Of a stretch of DNA of 64,000 nt, positions 53,813 through 63,239 are shown piece after piece; the stretch's first letter is position 1, and each line of letters starts with the position of its first letter. The notes beneath the pieces are model-generated. The model searched no databases and was not told where the DNA came from. It was given only the letters and a program-made list of their open reading frames with translations. The DNA lies in NCBI GenBank assembly GCA_033765235.1, contig JANRIG010000011.1:1-64000 (forward strand), written 5' to 3'. The position numbers were made by a program, and so were the translations under genes. The stretch is from JANRIG01 sp033765235 (lineage in GTDB: Bacteria; Bacteroidota; Bacteroidia; Cytophagales; UBA9547).

Positions 53813-55971
53813 TTTATAAGGGTTACAGAACCCTTGTTGCTAAAAGTTTCTTCGTCTGCCCATTTGCCCGATACTATATAGGTATATACTCCCACATTGT
53901 TCGCAGTGCCGTCCCAGCCGGTGGCTGTTTTGCCATCGCCATACAGTACTGTTTCTATATCCGTAGTTTGATATACTAATTGCCCAAGAATATTAAATAT
54001 TTTTACCGAAAAATCTGTTTTGGCAAAGTCATCTATCTGTCCAAATATGTACCATTTGCGGTTGCGGTCATCTGCCGAATTGGGACTGAATACAGTGGGT
54101 ATCAATATTTTTTTAGAGGAAGGCAGCCTCACTCTTACATCTTGAGCTTGGGTGCCCGTGCAGCCGTATTCATTGGTGCCAGCTACGGTGAGTATATATG
54201 TTTTGGCCAAGCCAAACCTTATAGCTATGCCTGATGTGGTGCCGGTGAGTGTACTGTCTGATAACACCCATCTGTAGGTCACATTATCAGGAGGTGATGC
54301 GGTGGCATTGAAGGTGTATTCGCGCATATCAGTTTCAGTAGACCTGTATATAGGTTCGGCAGGTGCATTTATGTTCATCACAGGGCTTAGCTTGGAAGTG
54401 ATTTTTATAGAGTCAATAGCCACACATTTGGTAGCTATGTTAGTGACTGTGAGTGGATAAAAGGTGCTTGTTTCTGTATTTTTAGCTTTAAAGGTCTGTG
54501 TTGAAGCATTCACATCTGCCAAATCAGCAGAGGTTTTCCATGTATATTTAAGGTCGGCAGGCAGTTGGTCGGTGCCAGGGTAGGCTATATTAGAGGTAAT
54601 GCTGCTACCTACACAGGCAAATTTTTCTTTGGCAGTACCAAAGTTGGGTGTAGGTTTAGGGTTTACCAATATATTTACAGAGTCGGCATCTGAGCATCCG
54701 TTACCGTCTGTCACGGTGGCTTTTACCATGTATGGGGTAGTAATAGGCTTACTTATATATAGGCTGTCGTTTTGCTTGTTAAGCTCAGTGAGCGGGTTCC
54801 AAGTATAATTATATGGTGCAAACCCACCTGAAGTGTTGCTCTTAAATGTTACATTATTGCCAATGCAAGTAGAAAGCTGCGTGTCAAAATCTTTGATTGA
54901 AAATTGCAGTGAGTGCTTTTTTATCTGTATCAGGTCTGTAGCCGTACAGCTGTTGGCATCGGTGCCGGTGAGTGTATATACTATTCCTGCAAAAGAAATA
55001 GGGCTGATAGTTGCATTAGCATTGGTAGAGTCAGATACACCTGTCACAGGAGCCCACTTGTAGGAGTATCCGGGGGTGCCCCCTGCTATGGATGAGCTTA
55101 TGGTCAATGTATTAAATTTGCACAGTGATGTGTCGTTTTGTGCAATGGATAGTGTGATTTGAGGGTTGAGAGTCACATTTACAGAGGCGGAGTCTTTGCA
55201 GCCGTTGGCATCGGAGGCTATTACTTTGTAGGTAATGGCTGAGTTGGGGGTCACTATAGGGTTTTGTGCGGTGGTGCTGTTGATATTGGTAAATGGTTTC
55301 CACAAATAGGTGTATGGAGGTGCAGACTCTGCTACAATGTTGGAGAATAGTTGTAAGTCTTGACCAAAGCACCGCACCGATGAGCCCGATATAGCTACTG
55401 TAGGTTTGTTGAAATTTGTCACACTTATTTGACGAGTGGTTTTGCAGTAGGGTAGGGTATTATCAGTCACTATGAGGGTATAAGTACCTGCACTAGCTAC
55501 ATCTATGCTGCTGCCTGAGAGTGTATTGCCCTGATATATCCATGTATTGGTGTAGGTGCTTGTGCCCGGGCTTGTGAGATTGACAAGGGTAGCCAAGCTA
55601 CTGGGGCACACCACTTTGTCTGCCCCCAACTGCACCAATGGCGATACTTTTACCAATGCACTGAAGGTAGTGTCTTTTATTTTAGTGGCTCCTGAAAATA
55701 GGTCTATTTTTATTGAAATGAAGTTGGGGAATGTAGTAATTTTAGATGCAATAGGGAAAAATACGGTGCTGCCTATGCCATTTTCAGATGCACCAAACAG
55801 GTCAGTGATATTCCATTGATAGGTATAGCTGCCAGCAGGATTGGTGCTTACCACAAAATTTACAGTATCATTTTGGCATACGGCATTGCTGTAGCTCGGA
55901 GTTATTACAAAACCTTGCGAATAAGTATTATAAACAATAATCGAAAACAAAATAGCTGCTAAATACCTCAT
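53809..55971 (-). CDS. Secreted Ig/PKD-like protein with gliding motility-associated (type B) sorting domain
   Basis: The 720-aa protein has a signal peptide (1-18), then a chain of Ig/PKD-like domains with recurring Y-x-W and G-C-x-D patterns (for example YTYQWNITDLFG, PPYTYLWKPFTNI, PGYSYKWAPVTGV, APYNYTWNPLTEL), a pattern of SprB-like adhesin repeats, and a type B sorting tail (ILIPTVFSPNSADDRNRKW ... FSVKIFNILGQLVYQT ... GTANNVGVYTYIVSGKW). It should be exported by the type IX system to the cell surface and may act in adhesion or gliding. At least five repeats are visible. Confidence 0.9.
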   Translation of the reverse strand: MRYLAAILFSIIVYNTYSQGFVITPSYSNAVCQNDTVNFVVSTNPAGSYTYQWNITDLFGASENGIGSTVFFPIASKITTFPNFISIKIDLFSGATKIKDTTFSALVKVSPLVQLGADKVVCPSSLATLVNLTSPGTSTYTNTWIYQGNTLSGSSIDVASAGTYTLIVTDNTLPYCKTTRQISVTNFNKPTVAISGSSVRCFGQDLQLFSNIVAESAPPYTYLWKPFTNINSTTAQNPIVTPNSAITYKVIASDANGCKDSASVNVTLNPQITLSIAQNDTSLCKFNTLTISSSIAGGTPGYSYKWAPVTGVSDSTNANATISPISFAGIVYTLTGTDANSCTATDLIQIKKHSLQFSIKDFDTQLSTCIGNNVTFKSNTSGGFAPYNYTWNPLTELNKQNDSLYISKPITTPYMVKATVTDGNGCSDADSVNILVNPKPTPNFGTAKEKFACVGSSITSNIAYPGTDQLPADLKYTWKTSADLADVNASTQTFKAKNTETSTFYPLTVTNIATKCVAIDSIKITSKLSPVMNINAPAEPIYRSTETDMREYTFNATASPPDNVTYRWVLSDSTLTGTTSGIAIRFGLAKTYILTVAGTNEYGCTGTQAQDVRVRLPSSKKILIPTVFSPNSADDRNRKWYIFGQIDDFAKTDFSVKIFNILGQLVYQTTDIETVLYGDGKTATGWDGTANNVGVYTYIVSGKWADEETFSNKGSVTLIK

Positions 55972-56035
55972 ATTTACTTCAAGAACGTAAAAATAATCTT
56001 ATTTTGTTAATTGTAAAAATAAAAAAGAAGTACAA

Positions 56036-56818
56036 CTACTCCCTTCGCTCCCATTTTTGCTTTATATTGAAGGGAAATTTTAGCTCTTTGTCGGCTATCT
56101 CTACTTTATGGTGCTCAATACCTACATACATACTTCTATATCCTACTCTTGACCTGAAACTGAGAGATATTTTATTGGTAAATGCAAATAATATCTCATT
56201 GATTTTCTTGAAGTTGTCATAATTTATTTCTAATATATTGTCGTTGGTCACATCGCGTGCCGCAAACCTTTCAAGTTTCATATTATTATTGCGTATATAG
56301 TTATCTATGGCAAAGTTTTTTCGGCTTTGGTGCAATATAGAAAATGTACTGTCTACCTCTGTGCTATCTTCGGGCGATTGTGTAAAAGGTATATTGCCAA
56401 ATAATATATTTTGTATCAGGTCATAGTTGAGTTCATAGTTAAGGTATTCTGAAAGTGATTTGTATGAATACAAATAATATTCTTTTTGTAATCTATTGAT
56501 AATAAATACCGAATCGCGCGTTATCAGGCATCTTATGGCTTCTATACCCAATGCAGGATTTACCGAAATCCATATCACACTGTCTTTTCTAAATCTGAAA
56601 GTAGCTTGCGATTGAAACTGGTCTACACCATCAGTAAATTCTATTTTGCTCTTAGTGCTAAGGTATTGAAAATCTGCATGCTGCGTCTGTATTTTTATTT
56701 TCATGCGCTTTTTGGGCTCTATCTTTTGCACCAACACTGATTTTTTGCGCTGGCATGCATATAGTACAAAAAGTATGATGGCAGAGATGTAAAAAAATCT
56801 TAATACATTGTTATTCAT
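56036..56818 (-). CDS. DUF4292 lipoprotein
   Basis: The 260-aa protein has a lipoprotein signal (FFYISAIILFVLYAC, Cys22), followed by QRKK and a LolA/LolB-like beta domain (ATFRFRKDSVIWISVNPALG near 92, EAIRCLITRDSVFIINRLQK near 113 and SLSEYLNYELNYDLIQNIL). DUF4292 proteins are widespread in Bacteroidota and resemble lipoprotein carriers; whether this one handles lipoproteins is inference. It overlaps the upstream TPR gene by 8 bases, so the two form an operon. Confidence 0.85.
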   Translation of the reverse strand: MNNNVLRFFYISAIILFVLYACQRKKSVLVQKIEPKKRMKIKIQTQHADFQYLSTKSKIEFTDGVDQFQSQATFRFRKDSVIWISVNPALGIEAIRCLITRDSVFIINRLQKEYYLYSYKSLSEYLNYELNYDLIQNILFGNIPFTQSPEDSTEVDSTFSILHQSRKNFAIDNYIRNNNMKLERFAARDVTNDNILEINYDNFKKINEILFAFTNKISLSFRSRVGYRSMYVGIEHHKVEIADKELKFPFNIKQKWERRE

Positions 56819-58547
56819 GTATTTTTCTGTCGCTTATTTTCTTGTCAATCCATTCGGAGGTTTCGCCAAGTGCTTTGGCACGCTTCCATTGCTCCACAGC
56901 CTTGTCTTTTTCACCTAATTTGAAGAGCACATCGCCATAGTGCTCTACAATGGTGCCGTTATTGGTTTTTGATTCAATTTTTTCAAATATTTCTTTGGCT
57001 TTTTCATATTCTTTCATCATATACAGTATCCATGCATAGGTGTCAAGGTACGTGGGGTTGTCAGGATACTCTTTGACTACTTTTTCGCTCATTTTTTTGG
57101 CATAGTCCATTTTATCGTTTCTAAGCGATAGGTAATAGCTATAGTTGTTGAGTACCAAATGATTGTTTGCATCTTCTTTTAATGCTTCTTCAAAGGCGTC
57201 ATCAGATTTTTTATACTCTTTGAGGCTGTTGTAGCAGTCGCCTATCATGCTACAAAACTGTACCAGCATATTTTTGTCGCCTGTAGTGTATTTTTTGCCT
57301 TGTTCAAATGAGGTGATAGACCTGCGATAGTCTTGCATGAGTTGGTATGCCAGTCCATTATAAAACCAGAATACAGCATTGTTTGGGAAGTATTCAAGAG
57401 ATTTTTCGGAGTGCTTTTTGAGGCTGTCTGTTTTGTTGAGTTCATGGTCAAGGGTGAGCACCTGCTGCCATACTTTGTATTGGGAGTAGTCAAGGCTCAC
57501 GGCTTTGAGGTATGATAGCAGAGCATCGTTGCTTTTGCCGCATATAGCCAACACATCACCGTTCATAGCCCACGATTTGGAGTCTTTAGGATGTGTGACA
57601 GTGAGAATGGATGATAGGTTTAGGCAGTCATATTTTAGTTTTTCTTTCCTGTCTTGGTCGGTTTCAGAGGAGAATTGTCTGATTTTATTTATAAGAATAT
57701 TCACTTTTATATCATTGCTTAGCTCTTCAGACTTAAAAACTTTTTCAAGTGCTTTGTCTGCTTTGTCTTCATCACCTTTGTTTCTGTAAATGTCTGACAT
57801 ATAAAGCTGTGCATATGGGTCGTCAGGATTTTTGGCTAATAGTTCTGTAAGTATTTTTTCGCACTCTGCATATTTTTCGTTAGTAAGCAGCAGTTCGGCA
57901 AGCAGTAGCACACTCCTTGGGTCGTCGGGGTAGGCAGCTATAAGTCTTTTGCCCTCTTTTATGGCCTCCTCCAATTTTCCTTGTTTTAAGTATATTTGTT
58001 GCTTTTGCCTCACCAGCTCCTCACTTATGCCTGTGGCCTTCTCAAATTTGTCAAAATTTTTGAGTGCTTCATCGTTTTTGCCTTGTATAAGGTTTATGGT
58101 GGCCAACTCATAGTAATACTCCTGGCAATTAGGTACTTTATTGATAAGGTTTAGATATGTTTTGGCAGCTTCGTTAAAGTCTTGCTTACGCTCATACACT
58201 TGAGCAAGCAGCAGATAATAATATTTGTTGCTGTCGTTAATTTCTACTGCTTTTTTTATATATTCCAATGCTTTATATAAATTGCCCTGCTTCACATATA
58301 TTTGACCTATCATATAGTGTGTGCCGGCGCCATTGGGGTTGTTGGTGATAGATTTTTCAAAATATAGCAATGCTTTAATATAGTTTTCGAGCAAATATTC
58401 TTTCATGCCCTCGGCAAAATCATACTCTGACTGCTGAATGGGAGTGAGGTATACATCACCCACTGCTTTTTTCTTTTTAGAAAACTGTGCATAACCCGAT
58501 ACAAAAAATAATATAAAAACGACAAAAATTAATTTTACCCTTTTCAC
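56811..58547 (-). CDS. Tetratricopeptide repeat protein, exported
   Basis: The 578-aa protein has a signal peptide (1-20) and about twelve tetratricopeptide repeats over almost its whole length (for example AGTHYMIGQIYVKQGNLYKA, KYYYLLLAQVYERKQDFNEA, NPDDPYAQLYMSDIYRNKGD). Such proteins scaffold envelope complexes. It is the first gene of an operon with the DUF4292 lipoprotein; this pair is a common neighbour in Bacteroidota, but no function has been fixed from the sequence. Confidence 0.9.
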   Translation of the reverse strand: MKRVKLIFVVFILFFVSGYAQFSKKKKAVGDVYLTPIQQSEYDFAEGMKEYLLENYIKALLYFEKSITNNPNGAGTHYMIGQIYVKQGNLYKALEYIKKAVEINDSNKYYYLLLAQVYERKQDFNEAAKTYLNLINKVPNCQEYYYELATINLIQGKNDEALKNFDKFEKATGISEELVRQKQQIYLKQGKLEEAIKEGKRLIAAYPDDPRSVLLLAELLLTNEKYAECEKILTELLAKNPDDPYAQLYMSDIYRNKGDEDKADKALEKVFKSEELSNDIKVNILINKIRQFSSETDQDRKEKLKYDCLNLSSILTVTHPKDSKSWAMNGDVLAICGKSNDALLSYLKAVSLDYSQYKVWQQVLTLDHELNKTDSLKKHSEKSLEYFPNNAVFWFYNGLAYQLMQDYRRSITSFEQGKKYTTGDKNMLVQFCSMIGDCYNSLKEYKKSDDAFEEALKEDANNHLVLNNYSYYLSLRNDKMDYAKKMSEKVVKEYPDNPTYLDTYAWILYMMKEYEKAKEIFEKIESKTNNGTIVEHYGDVLFKLGEKDKAVEQWKRAKALGETSEWIDKKISDRKIHE

Positions 58548-58936
58548 CGAATTTAATCAGATAATATAATCATATATTTATAATAGCGCAAAAATACAAA
58601 TTTTTGTTATAAATAAGATATATATACACAGCATTTATTTTGTGGGTCAAAAAATAATTATTTGGCCATTATTTCAAGTTTATTTGTATAGTTGCAAATA
58701 GTGTATCTATCCATATACACAATGTTAATTATTAACAATCGCAAAAAATATGCCATTGCAACTTATAATTTTTCAATAATATATCTTGCTTACAATATTC
58801 ACAGCATATGAAATCCCAAAATATTAACATTATGATTTATGATAAAGATGAAATTGACACACCCGTTTTTAATAACTTATGTATATTTTCATATTAGTTT
58901 GTACTTTCAAATACCTAAACTTTTTTTTGGATAACA

Positions 58937-58967
58937 GATGTACATCACAAACTATTCATTATGAATA
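58937..58967 (+). promoter_or_regulatory. Two palindromes upstream of trpC, possible operator
   Basis: GATGTACATC (58937-58946) is a perfect 10-base palindrome, and six bases later TATTCAT-T-ATGAATA (58953-58967) is a perfect 7-bp inverted repeat. The second sits where the -33 element of the trpC promoter should be. Binding of a regulator is inferred only from position and symmetry. Confidence 0.4.
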
Positions 58968-58982
58968 ATTCACAATTCATCT

Positions 58983-58990
58983 TACCTTTG
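58983..58990 (+). promoter_or_regulatory. -7 promoter element of trpCFB
   Basis: TACCTTTG matches TAnnTTTG and lies 13 bases before the trpC ATG, so the mRNA leader would be only a few bases long. No clear TTTG is found 19-21 bases upstream. Confidence 0.45.
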
Positions 58991-59003
58991 TAAGGTTGCA
59001 CAA

Positions 59004-59786
59004 ATGAATATACTCGATACCATAGTAGCTCACAAAATATTGGAGGTACAATCTGCCAAACTTAGTACAAGTGTGAGCAAACTTGAAAAAAGCAAGTATT
59101 TTCATAGAAATTGCATATCTCTAAGGCAATCGCTATTACTTCACAAGTGTGGCATCATAGCAGAGTTTAAGCGTAAATCGCCATCTAAAGGAGTTATTAA
59201 TGCTTTTTTATCGGCACATGAGGTTACTACAGGCTATGCAAAAGCCGGTGCCAAAGGGCTAAGTATACTTACAGACAATCATTTTTTTGGTGGCAAAAAT
59301 GATGACATCGAGCAAAACAGAGATGCAGTGCACATCCCCATATTGCGCAAAGAATTTATCATAGACGAGTACCAAATCATAGAGGCCAAAGCCATGGGTG
59401 CAGATGTGATATTGCTCATAGCAGCATGCCTAAGCTCCTCCCAAACGGTATCACTAGCCAAATTTGTGTCACAAATGGGCATGGAAACATTGCTCGAAGT
59501 ACATAATGAAGAAGAATACAATGCATATATGAACCCATACATACACATGGTAGGGGTGAATAATAGAAACCTAAAAAATTTTGAAGTAAATATTGAAACT
59601 TCATTGCGCCTTGCAGACGTTATAGACAAAAATGTGGTGAAAATAGCTGAAAGCGGGCTTAATAGTGCTGATGAGATAAAAACACTCATACAGGCAGGCT
59701 TCAAAGGTTTCTTAATTGGCGAAAGTTTTATGAAAACAAAATCCCCGGCAGAGGCTTGCAAAAATCTGATTAATGAAATTAGTTGA
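59004..59786 (+). CDS. trpC: Indole-3-glycerol-phosphate synthase
   Basis: Closes the indole ring in tryptophan synthesis. The 260-aa (beta/alpha)8-barrel protein has IIAEFKRKSPSKGVIN near residue 50 (catalytic Lys and phosphate site), LRKEFIIDEYQI near 114, VGVNNRNLKNFEVN near 181, KIAESGLNSADEI and the phosphate-binding GFLIGESFM near 236. It heads the cluster; its stop overlaps trpF by 14 bases. Confidence 0.96.
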   Translation: MNILDTIVAHKILEVQSAKLSTSVSKLEKSKYFHRNCISLRQSLLLHKCGIIAEFKRKSPSKGVINAFLSAHEVTTGYAKAGAKGLSILTDNHFFGGKNDDIEQNRDAVHIPILRKEFIIDEYQIIEAKAMGADVILLIAACLSSSQTVSLAKFVSQMGMETLLEVHNEEEYNAYMNPYIHMVGVNNRNLKNFEVNIETSLRLADVIDKNVVKIAESGLNSADEIKTLIQAGFKGFLIGESFMKTKSPAEACKNLINEIS

Positions 59787-60450
59787 TAATGATATAAAAC
59801 TCAAAGTCTGTGGAATGAAACACATCCACAACATCTTGCAAGTGGCTGCTTTGCAACCTGACTACATGGGTTTTATTTTTTATGAAAAATCGCAAAGAAA
59901 TGTATACGGCACAAATATCGATGATTTAAATATGGTACCGAGCACAATCACAAAAACAGCGGTATTTGTGAATGAACCTATCCAAAATGTGGAAAATATT
60001 GTCAAAAAGTATGATTTTGGTGCAGTACAACTTCATGGCGATGAAAGTACAGAATATGTACAGCGCATACGTACAAATTTGCCTTTGATTACCATCATAA
60101 AAACATTTGGTATATATGCAAGTTTTGATAGCGCAGTAATAGATAAATACGCAAATATTATAGATTATCTATTGTTTGACACCAAAGGTATATATGCCGG
60201 AGGCAATGGCAAAAAATTTGATTGGGATATATTGTGCAATATCAATATAAATATACCATACTTCATAAGTGGAGGCATATCTGCTGACGATGCACCCAAT
60301 ATACATGCGCTCAAAAAAAAATCTCACATGCTGTATGCAGCAGACATCAACAGCATGTTTGAAACTGACCCTGGCATGAAAGATGTAAATATGATTAATA
60401 GATTTAAGACAAATCTCAAAAACCACTATGTTAATACCGGTAGTATCTAA
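59773..60450 (+). CDS. trpF: Phosphoribosylanthranilate isomerase
   Basis: Converts phosphoribosylanthranilate to CdRP, the substrate of TrpC. The 225-aa protein has LKVCGMKHIHNILQVA with the catalytic Cys near residue 13, FVNEPIQNVENIVKKYDF, VQLHGDES, the catalytic Asp in LLFDTKGIYAGGNGKKFDW and FISGGISADDAPN. It overlaps both neighbours (14 and 23 bases), indicating coupled translation. The end AADINSMFETDPGMKD is slightly divergent but typical. Confidence 0.94.
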   Translation: MKLVDNDIKLKVCGMKHIHNILQVAALQPDYMGFIFYEKSQRNVYGTNIDDLNMVPSTITKTAVFVNEPIQNVENIVKKYDFGAVQLHGDESTEYVQRIRTNLPLITIIKTFGIYASFDSAVIDKYANIIDYLLFDTKGIYAGGNGKKFDWDILCNININIPYFISGGISADDAPNIHALKKKSHMLYAADINSMFETDPGMKDVNMINRFKTNLKNHYVNTGSI

Positions 60451-61621
60451 ATATGAAGTAAATGACAAAGGCTACTACGGTAGATTTGGAGGCGCATATA
60501 TTCCCGAAATGTTATACCCAAACATAGCAGAGCTACAAGAAAACTATCTCAAAATTATACATTCCAAAGACTTTACAGATGAGTTTGCACGCTTGCTCAA
60601 GTACTATGCAGGCAGGCCTACACCATTGTATTATGCCACTCGATTGTCTCAAAGATATAATACCAAAATATATCTGAAACGCGAAGACCTGTGCCACACG
60701 GGTGCTCACAAAATAAATAATACATTGGGTCAAATATTATTGGCCCAAAAACTCGGTAAAAAAAGAATAATAGCCGAGACAGGTGCCGGACAGCACGGTG
60801 TAGCCACCGCTACAGTTTGTGCACTTATGGGTATGGAATGTGAAGTATATATGGGTGAAGTAGACATACAAAGGCAGGCACCTAATGTACAACGTATGAA
60901 AATGCTCGGGGCAAAAGTACATGCTGCTGCTTGTGGCAGCAAAACCCTCAAAGATGCTACCAATGAGGCTATTCGCGATTGGATAAACAATCCTGTAGAT
61001 ACACACTACATTATAGGCTCAGCCATAGGCCCACACCCATATCCTGATATGGTGGCTCGATTTCAGTCTGTCATAAGCAAAGAAATAAAAAGTCAACTTG
61101 CAGAGCTCACAGGCAAGTCATTGCCACACTACTTGGTGGCATGCGTGGGTGGCGGCAGCAATGCAGTAGGCACCTATTACCACTACCTCGATGATGAAGA
61201 AGTAAAAATCATTGGGGCTGAGGCAGCAGGCAAGGGGGTACATACAGGCTACTCTGCAGCTACTTTAAAGTTGGGTAAGATAGGCATTATTCACGCATGC
61301 AAAACGCTGCTGATGCAAGATGAAAACGGTCAAATCACAGAGCCACATTCTATATCTGCCGGGCTTGACTATCCGGGCATAGGTCCACTCCACGCACACC
61401 TTTATGAAACCAAGAGAGGCACATTTTTTGCCATTACGGATAATGAAGCAATAGAAGCAGGGCTGGAATTGTGCAAACTCGAAGGCATAATACCTGCCAT
61501 AGAGTCGGCACATGCTCTGGCTGTACTCAAATACCTCCACGCACAGCCTCACGAAATAGTAGTGGTATCACTATCAGGCAGGGGCGACAAAGACTTGGCA
61601 ACTTATGAAAAATATATTTAG
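60428..61621 (+). CDS. trpB: Tryptophan synthase beta chain
   Basis: Condenses indole with serine. The 397-aa protein has the start GRFGGAYIPEML, the PLP lysine Lys95 in LCHTGAHKINNTLG, Glu117 in IAETGAGQHGVATATVCALM, the phosphate loop CVGGGSNAVG and SAGLDYPGIGPLHAH. This is the standard TrpB1 type, which works with TrpA. TrpA is not encoded next to it: the following gene is glpK on the other strand. The ATG at 60428 overlaps trpF; a slightly later start cannot be excluded since most homologues begin near VNDKGYYG. Confidence 0.96.
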   Translation: MLIPVVSKYEVNDKGYYGRFGGAYIPEMLYPNIAELQENYLKIIHSKDFTDEFARLLKYYAGRPTPLYYATRLSQRYNTKIYLKREDLCHTGAHKINNTLGQILLAQKLGKKRIIAETGAGQHGVATATVCALMGMECEVYMGEVDIQRQAPNVQRMKMLGAKVHAAACGSKTLKDATNEAIRDWINNPVDTHYIIGSAIGPHPYPDMVARFQSVISKEIKSQLAELTGKSLPHYLVACVGGGSNAVGTYYHYLDDEEVKIIGAEAAGKGVHTGYSAATLKLGKIGIIHACKTLLMQDENGQITEPHSISAGLDYPGIGPLHAHLYETKRGTFFAITDNEAIEAGLELCKLEGIIPAIESAHALAVLKYLHAQPHEIVVVSLSGRGDKDLATYEKYI

Positions 61622-61763
61622 GTATCTTGTCCTGAAATAGATTTACACAAACCGCTGTTTATGGATTTTGATGTATGATTTTTTTTGAAGGTAAAAAAAC
61701 ACGTGAAGTAAATGCCCTTTAGAAGTATTTTATAAAAAGCATATCAATATTAAGAAAATCTAC

Positions 61764-63239
61764 TCAAATATTTTCCCAATTCATAGATCTTTGTACAGCA
61801 TTGCTCCACTTTTTGAGTATGAGCTTGCGTTTTTCAGCACTCATTTGAGGGCTGTACTTTGATTGTATGCTGTTAAGTTTATTGTCTTCTTCATACACTC
61901 CTACAGCTGTACCTGCCAATAGTGCGGCACCCCATGCTGTAGTCTCTCTCATACGTGGTATGAGTATGTCGCAGTCAAGCATATCTGCTTGCCACTGCAT
62001 GAGAAAATGATTGTGCGTAGCACCACCATCCACCTTCAAAGCTGCAAGTTGTATGCCGGCCTCATCTGTCATAGTCTGTATCACATCACAGGTTTGGTAG
62101 GCTATGCTCTCCAGTGCAGCCCTTACTATATGATGGTGAGTAGTATCTCTGGTGATGCCGAATATGGCACCCCTGGCATACATATCCCAATAGGGAGTGC
62201 CGAGCCCTGCAAATGCCGGCACCATATATACCCCCCCATTGTCGGGCACTGCGGTAGCCATAGATGCTGATTGTGATGCATCATCTAATATTTTGAGTCC
62301 GTCGCGCAACCATTGTATAGCAGCACCTGCTATGAATACACTGCCTTCAAGGGCGTACTGAGGTTTGCGCTGTGTACTGCAAATGATAGTGGCGAGCAGC
62401 CCTTTTTGGCTCACTATCTGTTTGTCACCGGTGTTCATAAGCATAAAACAGCCTGTGCCATAAGTATTTTTGGCCTCACCCTCATGGGAGCAGCCATGTC
62501 CAAAAAGCGCAGCCTGTTGGTCGCCTGCAATACCCATTACAGGTATTGTATGGCTTTGTATGTACACATCCCCAAAATAGCTGAGCGATGGCTGCACTTT
62601 GGGCAATATGGATTTGGGTATTTGCAACTCATCGAGCATTTTGTCGTCCCATTGCAGTGATGCTATATTGAATAGCATAGTGCGCGAGGCATTGGTATAG
62701 TCTGTAGCATGTACTCTGCCTGCAGTGAGGTGCCATAGTAGCCAGGTGTCTATAGTGCCAAAGAGTAGGTTTCCCTGTTGCAACACTTCAAATGCAGTGG
62801 GCTCATGCTCCAATATCCATTTTATTTTGGTAGCTGAGAAATATGCATCGGGCACTAAGCCTGTAGTTTTTTTGATATAGTTTTCAAGACCTTTTTTTTT
62901 CAGATCTTCACAAACCGGTGCAGTGCGTCTGTCTTGCCATACTATCGCATTGCATACAGGTTTGCCCGTGCTTTTGTCCCAAAGCACGGTAGTTTCTCGC
63001 TGGTTGGTGATGCCTATTGATTTAATTTGCGTAATATTTTTCACCTTTGAAAGAGCGTGGTGCAATGTAGTAAGTTGAGTATTAAGTATCTCCTCTGCAT
63101 TATGCTCTACCCACCCGGGATGAGGGTATATTTGGGTAAATTCTTTTTGACTTTGGGCAAAAATATTACCTCGCTCATCAAATATGAGCGTGCGGCAACT
63201 GGTAGTGCCTTGGTCTATGGCAATAACATACTGATCCAT
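61764..63239 (-). CDS. glpK: Glycerol kinase
   Basis: Phosphorylates glycerol to sn-glycerol 3-phosphate. The 491-aa FGGY-family protein has the phosphate-1 motif AIDQGTTSCRTLIFDE, ITNQRETTVLWDKSTGKPV, WQDRRTAPVCEDL, GIAGDQQAALFGHG, TYGTGCFMLMNTG and the FGGY signature region with KVDGGATHNHFLMQWQADML. Length is normal. No glpF or glpD gene is adjacent; it stands alone. Confidence 0.96.
   Translation of the reverse strand: MDQYVIAIDQGTTSCRTLIFDERGNIFAQSQKEFTQIYPHPGWVEHNAEEILNTQLTTLHHALSKVKNITQIKSIGITNQRETTVLWDKSTGKPVCNAIVWQDRRTAPVCEDLKKKGLENYIKKTTGLVPDAYFSATKIKWILEHEPTAFEVLQQGNLLFGTIDTWLLWHLTAGRVHATDYTNASRTMLFNIASLQWDDKMLDELQIPKSILPKVQPSLSYFGDVYIQSHTIPVMGIAGDQQAALFGHGCSHEGEAKNTYGTGCFMLMNTGDKQIVSQKGLLATIICSTQRKPQYALEGSVFIAGAAIQWLRDGLKILDDASQSASMATAVPDNGGVYMVPAFAGLGTPYWDMYARGAIFGITRDTTHHHIVRAALESIAYQTCDVIQTMTDEAGIQLAALKVDGGATHNHFLMQWQADMLDCDILIPRMRETTAWGAALLAGTAVGVYEEDNKLNSIQSKYSPQMSAEKRKLILKKWSNAVQRSMNWENI

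Larger units (their letters stand above)
58548..59003. other. Intergenic region upstream of trpCFB
   Basis: About 455 AT-rich bases with no gene of more than 29 codons. Its right end carries the palindromes at 58937-58967 and a promoter-like TACCTTTG at 58983-58990 described separately. No trp leader peptide or attenuator hairpin is present. Confidence 0.55.

Noticed and set aside
58808..58897. A 29-codon frame upstream of trpC as a leader peptide
   Set aside because: It contains no tryptophan codons, lies upstream of the predicted transcription start at about 58997, and has no paired attenuator hairpin.
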